The translations under genes were made by a program, and so were the position numbers. Below the pieces are notes generated by a model. The model worked only from the letters and a program-made list of their open reading frames with translations, was not told where the DNA came from and did no database searches. A stretch of DNA of 38,462 nt from CAZRQL01 sp964602415 (GTDB lineage Bacteria; Bacteroidota; Bacteroidia; Cytophagales; Flammeovirgaceae): positions 1 through 38,462 of the forward strand of contig CAZRQL010000027.1 in NCBI GenBank assembly GCA_964602415.1. Direction: 5' to 3'. Below, piece after piece: positions 33,501 through 38,462 of the stretch (position 1 is its first letter; each line of letters opens with the position of its first letter).

Positions 33501-33691
33501 GCAGAAAAACTATTTACGGCTAATAAGCTATCCATATTACGTGGGGGCATGAATGCCGTAGGGAGATGGTGTATTGATAGAAAAACGGCACTTCATACAA
33601 GCACTACTCGGGCACGTAAACCCCACAGAGGTAACCACCAAAAGCATTCTTTGACCAAATAAAAAGGTCGTTGGATACTTTGGATAGTTGA
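33501..33691 (+). pseudogene. Decayed C-terminus of a XerCD/IntI-type tyrosine recombinase
   Basis: Three frames together recall a recombinase end. AIHITWGHECRREMVY aligns with the ITPHxLRHSFAT box (H-x-x-R kept). LIEK(N)(G)...FIQALLGHVNPTEV lies at ~33574-33636. Then TTKSI is followed by a frame change to FDQIKRSLDTLDS, ending at TGA 33689-33691. The TEV-TTKSI junction lacks the YTH segment with the catalytic tyrosine, and there are at least three frame breaks. It therefore cannot be active. It lies ~145 bases before the first right-hand cassette box, with its 3' end facing the array, which is also the arrangement known from some inverted integrons. Whether it was an IntI or another recombinase is unknown. 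Confidence 0.6.
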
Positions 33692-33909
33692 AAATATTTT
33701 TGATTTTGTTTGGAGATTTAAGGTTTAATTTTTTTACTTTGTAGAAACTTTCACTGAGACCAAATGAAGGCATGGATAAAGCGGAAATAAACGCAAGTTT
33801 TGAGCAACAAGCATAAGGGTTGCGTTTATATAGATGTTGCCTGATATTTTAAGAAAGAATAACAACCACAAAGCCTGCAACTTGTAGGCTTTTTTACTAA
33901 CTTTGCACT
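33692..33909 (+). other. Left boundary of the right cassette array: short hairpin and 5' box
   Basis: ATAAACGCAA (33787-33796) and TTGCGTTTAT (33820-33829) form a 10-bp perfect stem around a 23-base loop. Just after comes GTTGCCTGAT (33836-33845), the exact reverse complement of ATCAGGCAAC at 35893-35902. This marks the 5' edge of the next cassette. The stem could belong to an attI-like or secondary integration site. A 14-codon ORF (33772-33816) is too short to call. Confidence 0.5.
33871..33906 (+). promoter_or_regulatory. Terminator hairpin overlapping a leaderless promoter for the RM operon
   Basis: AAGCCTGCAA and TTGTAGGCTT (33871-33891) pair with one mismatch and are followed by a T-run to 33895. 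TAACTTTGC (33898-33906) matches the -7 consensus, and the endonuclease ATG is at 33910, so the transcript would have almost no leader. A -33 TTG is at 33882-33884, only 13 bases upstream. Confidence 0.5.
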
Positions 33910-34878
33910 ATGACAACAGAACAAAAATACCAAACCGTTTTAGACAAAAACACCTTCTATTTTTACAACCCTGTTTTTCAAGAAAAGTACGAGAGTTACA
34001 TCAATTCTTTGAATGAGACTTTGCTTGTGCTGAAAAACAAAGTGGAAACAGAAGGACTTAAAAAGGGTATCTTTGAAAATTTATTAGCCGAAAAAGAAAA
34101 TGGTTTGCGTGCTTTGTTGGCTTTGACAGGTTTTGCAAATGAAAGCCTAAAAAGGTTGATTACTGTTGTGCGAGTAGCTGAAAATAAGGAACTTGCCAAA
34201 CTTTTGCTCAAAGAAAAGTGGGGCGAAACTGAAAAATTAGAAAAAATTACAGAATGGGGCGACAGTCGTTTGGAAAATATGATTAAGAAAAACGAGTTTT
34301 TTAGAAAAGGATTGGTTAATCTATTTTTTGAAGGTTCAACTGTTCCATTTTTAGCACAAACTTTGCCTTTGTTTGAACTCAAAAAGTTGTCTATTTCTAA
34401 ACTGAATTTTGAAATTCCTGCAATGATTGATACCTTAGTGCGATACAAAGAAAAAGGCAGTTATTCGGGACAAGCAGAAAATAATCCTGAATTTTTGATA
34501 AAGACGATTTTGGAAGACTTGAAAATTCCGTTTGAAAAAGGAGATTTAGAAGAACTGTTTAAGCATAAATTTGATGAAAAACGGACAATGGATTTCGTCT
34601 TACCAAGCAAGACAAACCCGCAAATTATCATAGAAAGTTCTTTTTTGGTAACAACTTCGTCGGGGCAAGGCGACAAGTCTAAAACAGAAGGAAATATCAA
34701 AAAGTTGATTGAGCAGTATTACCCACAAGCCAAATTTATTGGTTTTGTTGATGGCATAGGTTGGTATGTAAGGCAGGGAGATTTGAAACGTATGGTAACG
34801 GCTTTTGACGAAGTTTTTACGTTTCACAAAGAAGAGTTAAATAGATTTAAAGACTTTTTAAAGCAGAATTTGAAATGA
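33910..34878 (+). CDS. Putative type II restriction endonuclease (PD-(D/E)xK-like)
   Basis: The protein has 322 aa. The N-terminal two-thirds are helical and without known motif. The C-terminal nuclease region has D228 (TMDFVLPSK), E242 and S244 (IIIESSFLVTTSS), then GQGDKSKTE with possible catalytic lysines. The usual ExK lysine is replaced by serine, as also happens in other non-canonical type II enzymes. Identification as the restriction partner rests mainly on its 4-base ATGA overlap with the methyltransferase gene and the cassette context. The recognition site is unknown. The gene is clearly AT-rich compared with the core genes. Confidence 0.75.
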   Translation: MTTEQKYQTVLDKNTFYFYNPVFQEKYESYINSLNETLLVLKNKVETEGLKKGIFENLLAEKENGLRALLALTGFANESLKRLITVVRVAENKELAKLLLKEKWGETEKLEKITEWGDSRLENMIKKNEFFRKGLVNLFFEGSTVPFLAQTLPLFELKKLSISKLNFEIPAMIDTLVRYKEKGSYSGQAENNPEFLIKTILEDLKIPFEKGDLEELFKHKFDEKRTMDFVLPSKTNPQIIIESSFLVTTSSGQGDKSKTEGNIKKLIEQYYPQAKFIGFVDGIGWYVRQGDLKRMVTAFDEVFTFHKEELNRFKDFLKQNLK

Positions 34879-35888
34879 TAGAGGCATTTTTAAATAAAAT
34901 ACATCAAGGAGATTGTTTGGATTTGTTAAAGCAAATTCCTGATAATTCGGTAGATATGACTTTTGCAGACCCGCCTTTCAATCTCAAAAAGGGCTACAAA
35001 TCGTATAAAGACAGTTTGGCTTTGCAAGAATATTTGGAGTGGTGCCAGGCGTGGATTTTGGAAATGGTGCGAGTTACCAAGCCCACAGGCTCAATTTTTG
35101 TGCACAATATTCCCAAATGGCTTACGTATTATGCAGGTTTTCTGAACAAAGTTGCCGACTTCAAACATTGGATTTCGTGGGACGCACCCACTATGCCAAT
35201 GGGGAAAACTTTACAACCTAACCATTACGGAATTTTATTTTATGCCAAAAATATCAAAGAATTAAAGTTCTACGAAGTGCGTTATCCACACAAAAGGGAC
35301 AGAAAAACAAATTTTTTATCCAAAGATTACGGTGGGAAAAAAGCAGGTTTGCACCCTTTTGGCTCTTTACTTTCAGACGTTTGGACAGATATACACCGAG
35401 TAAAACATAACAAATATCGGGACGAACACCCTTGTCAGTTGCCAATTCACCTCTTGGAAAGGATAATTTTGATGAGTACGGACGAAAACGACATTGTCCT
35501 TGACCCTTTTAGCGGAACAGGTACGACAGCCATAGCAGCCAAAAGATTAGGCAGGCAATACGTTGGTTTTGAGTTAGATAGTGAATATGTAGAAATTACA
35601 CGAAACAAATTAGCACAAGAAAAATCTAATTCAAAGTTGGGGGATTGTTGGGTAAGTTTCTATTTAGACAAAATTGTAACTTTACGAGATTGTGATTGGG
35701 AAAAGTTGAAAGAATACTTTTTTATTCCGAGCAAACCCGAAGAAATAGACCAAATGCCGATTGTGTTGAAGTCAAAAGTTACAGTTTCTTCGCCACTTAA
35801 AAATGGTTACAAGGCTGAAACAAACGAGTTCAGACTGTTTGAAAACGAAGTAGTTTATCACAAAAACGGAGTGCATAGCAAAGAATAA
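34875..35888 (+). CDS. Beta-class DNA methyltransferase (N6-adenine or N4-cytosine)
   Basis: The protein has 337 aa. Motif IV is DPPF at 32-35 (ADPPFNLKKGY) and motif I is DPFSGTGTT at 210-218. Motif IV before motif I is the beta-class order. DPPF/Y usually indicates N6-adenine methylation, but N4-cytosine is not excluded. It protects the host against the endonuclease encoded just upstream, with which it overlaps by 4 bases (ATGA). It has no separate specificity gene, so the target domain is within its own middle region. The stop is followed 4-6 bases later by the R'' box of attC-like site B. Confidence 0.9.
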   Translation: MIEAFLNKIHQGDCLDLLKQIPDNSVDMTFADPPFNLKKGYKSYKDSLALQEYLEWCQAWILEMVRVTKPTGSIFVHNIPKWLTYYAGFLNKVADFKHWISWDAPTMPMGKTLQPNHYGILFYAKNIKELKFYEVRYPHKRDRKTNFLSKDYGGKKAGLHPFGSLLSDVWTDIHRVKHNKYRDEHPCQLPIHLLERIILMSTDENDIVLDPFSGTGTTAIAAKRLGRQYVGFELDSEYVEITRNKLAQEKSNSKLGDCWVSFYLDKIVTLRDCDWEKLKEYFFIPSKPEEIDQMPIVLKSKVTVSSPLKNGYKAETNEFRLFENEVVYHKNGVHSKE

Positions 35889-35891
35889 AAC

Positions 35892-36029
35892 ATCAGGCAA
35901 CATTATGTTTGCGAAAAGGCGGGCTGGTGTGCTAAATTTAGGCTTTTGTGCTTTCTATAAACTTTGTGCGTAGGGCAAGGGAAGTGCTATTTAATCCCAC
36001 CCTTCGCAAACATTTTTCCGTTAGGTGCA
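35892..36029 (+). repeat. attC-like site B
   Basis: R''-like CATCAGGCAAC (35892-35902) is followed by stem TGTTTGCGAAAAGGCGGG (35907-35924), a ~72-base loop, the pairing arm CCCACCCTTCGCAAACA (35997-36013) and R'-like GTTAGGTGC (36021-36029). ATCAGGCAAC is the exact reverse complement of GTTGCCTGAT at 33836-33845. The stem has bulges. The loop aligns with that of site A (GGTG, GTGCTAA, TTTGTGC, GGGAAGTG, TTAATCCC). Spacers between the R and L boxes are unpaired, as in attC sites. Confidence 0.7.
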
Positions 36030-36136
36030 AGGCTAAAAACCGACACGACCGACAGTAACTCGTTGACAACTTTGACCTATTTCCGAGCGACTCAACGAAC
36101 AATTTTAGTAAATTTGAAATCTATATAATTAACAGA

Positions 36137-37213
36137 ATGACAAAGCAAAAACCCGGACTTTTCGGAGTAAAATATTCAAACAGGGACTTTACCCAAAGCG
36201 ACACTTGGGGAAAGAACCAGTTTAACTCTTCATTCCCTGCGGGTTTGACAAATTTTCTTGCTTCAAAAAATTTAGACAGTGTTTATCTCTATCTTGACAA
36301 AGAACTGAAAGTTAAACACAAAAAAATATCAGCAAAAGAACTTTACGGAATTGAACCAAACTCAGACGACTTATTTTTCTCATTTGAAAGCCCATATACA
36401 CCATATCAGCAATTAGTTATTGGGACATTACCGAGAGTTGATTTAGTTACCCAGTTAAGGAGTAACGGACAATGTTTGCGACCAATTGAAGTTAAATTAA
36501 CAGCCCTACCTGACAATTCAACTTGTAATTTAAGCGAAGAATATTACGGTTGTGAAATCGTAATCAGACCAGATACTATTGTTTATTTAGCTTGTAGTAT
36601 TGCTTCAAACTTTAAAGACAGTAAAAAAGAACTTGCCTCACTTATCGGAAACAAGTTTGAAAAAATTAACGATTGGACTGACGGAGCTTCTGTTTGGTCT
36701 CATATTACTGAAATGATTGCTGCAATTGACCGAGTAATTCTTTCTGTTTTAGACAAGCAAGAACCTCTACTAATGCAACCCATTTGGAAAACAAATGGAA
36801 AATCACCCAAACTTTCCGACAACTGTTTAGACGTTTTCATTTGGTCAAACTTTGCTTTCACTCAACTTTTTGTTGATGTCGCAAGGGGTGAATTATCCGC
36901 AGGTGCAAACAGAATAACTCGTCAAGTAAGAACTATTATTTGGCTTTTCAAGATGCTTTATGATTTTGCAAAGCAGGGGCAAATTAATCACCACAGAATT
37001 ATTGACGAACTTTCTTACAATACCAAAAACGACAAGGCATTTGCTGTAAGTGGCAGAATTACACACAGATATATGACTTGTGCTGAATTGACAAAACCAA
37101 GAATTGAAAAGAAAGAAATCAGTAAAATTATTCTTGGCGGTGGACAGCATTTGTTAAGTCCAGAAAGACGCTTTGATGCAATTATTTATAACTCACCAGA
37201 ACTATTCACATAA
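36137..37213 (+). CDS. HindVP-like type II restriction endonuclease
   Basis: The protein has 358 aa. It opens with GLFGVKYSNRDFTQSDTWGK, a run typical of the HindVP-type restriction enzyme family. A PD-(D/E)xK centre is visible as D102 (PRVDLV), E118 and K120 (RPIEVKL). HindVP itself recognises GRCGYC; this protein's target is not known from sequence. The gene overlaps the C5 methyltransferase start by one base (TAATG). It is the first gene of a cassette starting at GTTAGGTGC (36021), with a 107-base leader that may hold its promoter. Confidence 0.85.
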   Translation: MTKQKPGLFGVKYSNRDFTQSDTWGKNQFNSSFPAGLTNFLASKNLDSVYLYLDKELKVKHKKISAKELYGIEPNSDDLFFSFESPYTPYQQLVIGTLPRVDLVTQLRSNGQCLRPIEVKLTALPDNSTCNLSEEYYGCEIVIRPDTIVYLACSIASNFKDSKKELASLIGNKFEKINDWTDGASVWSHITEMIAAIDRVILSVLDKQEPLLMQPIWKTNGKSPKLSDNCLDVFIWSNFAFTQLFVDVARGELSAGANRITRQVRTIIWLFKMLYDFAKQGQINHHRIIDELSYNTKNDKAFAVSGRITHRYMTCAELTKPRIEKKEISKIILGGGQHLLSPERRFDAIIYNSPELFT

Positions 37214-38157
37214 TGGAAACAGTAGATTTATTTTCAGGTTGTGGCGGTTTATCACTTGGTTTTCAAAATGCAGGTTTTGAAATATTAGCGGCATTTGACA
37301 AATGGGAACCAGCAGTAAAGGTTTATAGAGATAATTTTAATCACCCAATCTACGATACTGACTTAGGAAGTGAAGAAGGTCTTGAATTTGTAAAAAGCTT
37401 AAAACCGCAAATGATTATTGGCGGTCCACCTTGTCAAGATTTTTCAAGTGCAGGTAAAAGAGACGAAACATTAGGGCGTGCAGACCTAACAATTTCTTAT
37501 GCAAATATTGTAGCGGCTGCAAAACCCGAATGGTTTGTAATGGAAAATGTTGAGCGTATTACTAAAAGCCATATTCTTAAAGAAGCATTGCAAATTTTCA
37601 AAAAGGAAGGTTATGGCATTTCCTATCAAGTATTAGATGCAAGTTTTTGTGGTGTTCCCCAATCAAGAAAACGCTTTTTCTTAGTTGGACATAAGCACTC
37701 AACCGACAATTTTCTAAATCCATATTTCAATAAAAATCTGTCAAGCAAACAGATGACTATGTTTGACTATTTTGGTAACTCATTAGGAGTTGAGTATTAT
37801 TACCGACACCCAAGAAGTTATGCAAGACGTGGAATTTTTAGCATTTACGAACCAAGTCCGACTATTCGTGGAGTAAACCGACCAATCCCCAAAGGTTACA
37901 CAAGACACGAAGGCGACCCAGTTGAAATTTCAGACAAAGTAAGACCGCTAACAACAAAAGAAAGAAGTTTAATTCAAACCTTTCCCGAAGATTTTATTTT
38001 CAACGGAAGCAAGACTGACCTTGAACAGATAATTGGAAACGCAGTTCCTGTAAAGCTTGGAGAGTATGTTGCAAATTGTATCAACGAGTATATCAGCGAC
38101 AGACACGAAAACAAGCAAATTACAGTCAGACAATTAGAACTAATATACCACGAATGA
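37213..38157 (+). CDS. DNA (cytosine-5)-methyltransferase
   Basis: The protein has 314 aa. The motifs of m5C enzymes are present: I DLFSGCGGLSLGF (5-17), IV GGPPCQDFS with catalytic C74, VI ENVER (111-115), VIII QSRKRFFLVG, IX RPLTTKERSLIQTFP and X IGNAVPVKLG near the C-terminus. It is the modification partner of the HindVP-like nuclease. The target-recognition region between motifs VIII and IX (~195-245) is short. It ends 10 bases before the attC-like site C. Confidence 0.96.
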   Translation: METVDLFSGCGGLSLGFQNAGFEILAAFDKWEPAVKVYRDNFNHPIYDTDLGSEEGLEFVKSLKPQMIIGGPPCQDFSSAGKRDETLGRADLTISYANIVAAAKPEWFVMENVERITKSHILKEALQIFKKEGYGISYQVLDASFCGVPQSRKRFFLVGHKHSTDNFLNPYFNKNLSSKQMTMFDYFGNSLGVEYYYRHPRSYARRGIFSIYEPSPTIRGVNRPIPKGYTRHEGDPVEISDKVRPLTTKERSLIQTFPEDFIFNGSKTDLEQIIGNAVPVKLGEYVANCINEYISDRHENKQITVRQLELIYHE

Positions 38158-38167
38158 ACAAAGCCCA

Positions 38168-38296
38168 GCACCTAACAGCGGTTTGGCGTAATGGCGGGTG
38201 CAGTGCTTCGTATGACAGTTTTGTGGTTAATCAAACATCAGTTTTTCAAATCAAGTTTTGTGCTAAAAATCCCGCCCTTCGGGTAGCTGCAAACCG
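38168..38296 (+). repeat. attC-like site C (3' end of the right array)
   Basis: R''-like GCACCTAAC (38168-38176) is followed by stem GGTTTGGCGTAATGGCGGG (38180-38198), a ~72-base loop and the arm CCCGCCC...GCAAACC (38271-38295). GCACCTAAC is the exact reverse complement of GTTAGGTGC at 36021-36029. At the 3' side the expected GTT box reads GTCAG, so the outer half may come from the chromosome at the insertion point. Confidence 0.6.
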
Positions 38297-38462
38297 TCAG
38301 TCTGTGAAAAAACTCAGCCCCTCAATAATTAACTGCGATTTTAGCGCATCATAAGCCCATATTTTAATTGTAAGCAGACCTTATTTTAAGCAATTAATTT
38401 TAACCTAATTATTGATAATGGCTTAAAAAGCCTTACAGTAAGCCTGTTTTGTAAAAAATAAA
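38297..38462. other. Non-coding tail of the window
   Basis: The segment is AT-rich with no gene. A short GGCTT-AAA-AAGCC hairpin lies at 38420-38432. Nothing else is recognised. Confidence 0.4.

Noticed and set aside
33537..33773. Minus-strand 78-codon ORF
   Set aside because: It is antisense to the recombinase remnant and has no homology-like motif; the plus-strand frames carry the recognisable recombinase boxes.
1..38462. CRISPR array or prophage
   Set aside because: No regularly spaced direct repeats and no cas, capsid, terminase or tail genes are visible.

Overview
The window looks like a chromosomal segment of a member of the Bacteroidota, possibly a gliding or type IX secretion (T9SS) lineage. 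Several things point there: promoters of the TTTG / TAnnTTTG type, a large secreted protein ending in a T9SS-like sorting domain, a GldG-family protein, a PorE-like TPR/beta-propeller/OmpA protein, a standalone proline dehydrogenase, and a THUMP-like methyltransferase of the kind common in this phylum. No 16S gene is present, so a finer assignment is not possible.

The layout is an ordinary chromosomal core (about 6.9-33.5 kb) between two accessory islands. The left island (1-6.7 kb) holds a BcgI-like type IIB restriction-modification (RM) pair and an AT-rich two-gene unit: a membrane protein with a CxxC/CxxC tail, then a periplasmic trypsin-like protease fused to an OmpA-like domain. The right island (33.5-38.4 kb) holds two type II RM operons: an endonuclease with an N6-adenine/N4-cytosine methyltransferase, and a HindVP-like endonuclease with a C5-cytosine methyltransferase.

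The most striking pattern is that the accessory units are built like integron gene cassettes. Long imperfect hairpins follow three of the four units. For all three RM units, the short GTT-containing box at the unit's 5' edge is the exact reverse complement (9-10 nt) of an AAC-ending box just after its last gene. This reciprocal R'/R'' match is expected if each cassette once circularised through its own attC site. The hairpin sites share related loops and GCGGG/CCCGC stems. No intact integrase is present, but a frameshifted tyrosine-recombinase C-terminus lacking the YTH catalytic segment lies at the 5' edge of the right array. The islands therefore resemble integrase-less attC clusters (CALIN-like) stocked with whole two-gene defence operons. 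The protease/membrane pair is an uncharacterised unit in the same setting and is the best candidate for a new system.

The core, left to right, contains: a lipoprotein gene broken by an in-frame stop; a minus-strand block (TIGR01777 epimerase, PorE-like protein, zinc-ribbon/TPR membrane protein, secreted hypothetical, HPt protein, small ORF); a plus-strand block (GldG-like protein, infB, tRNA-Gly, tRNA-Leu, PpiD-like chaperone, proline dehydrogenase, NrnA-like phosphoesterase, coiled-coil membrane protein, methyltransferase, T9SS cargo protein, polytopic membrane protein); a minus-strand membrane-anchored AAA+ ATPase and an ECF sigma/anti-sigma pair; and a plus-strand PIN-like protein and hemB. 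A 317-bp segment bounded by ~31-bp inverted repeats lies between the left island and the core.
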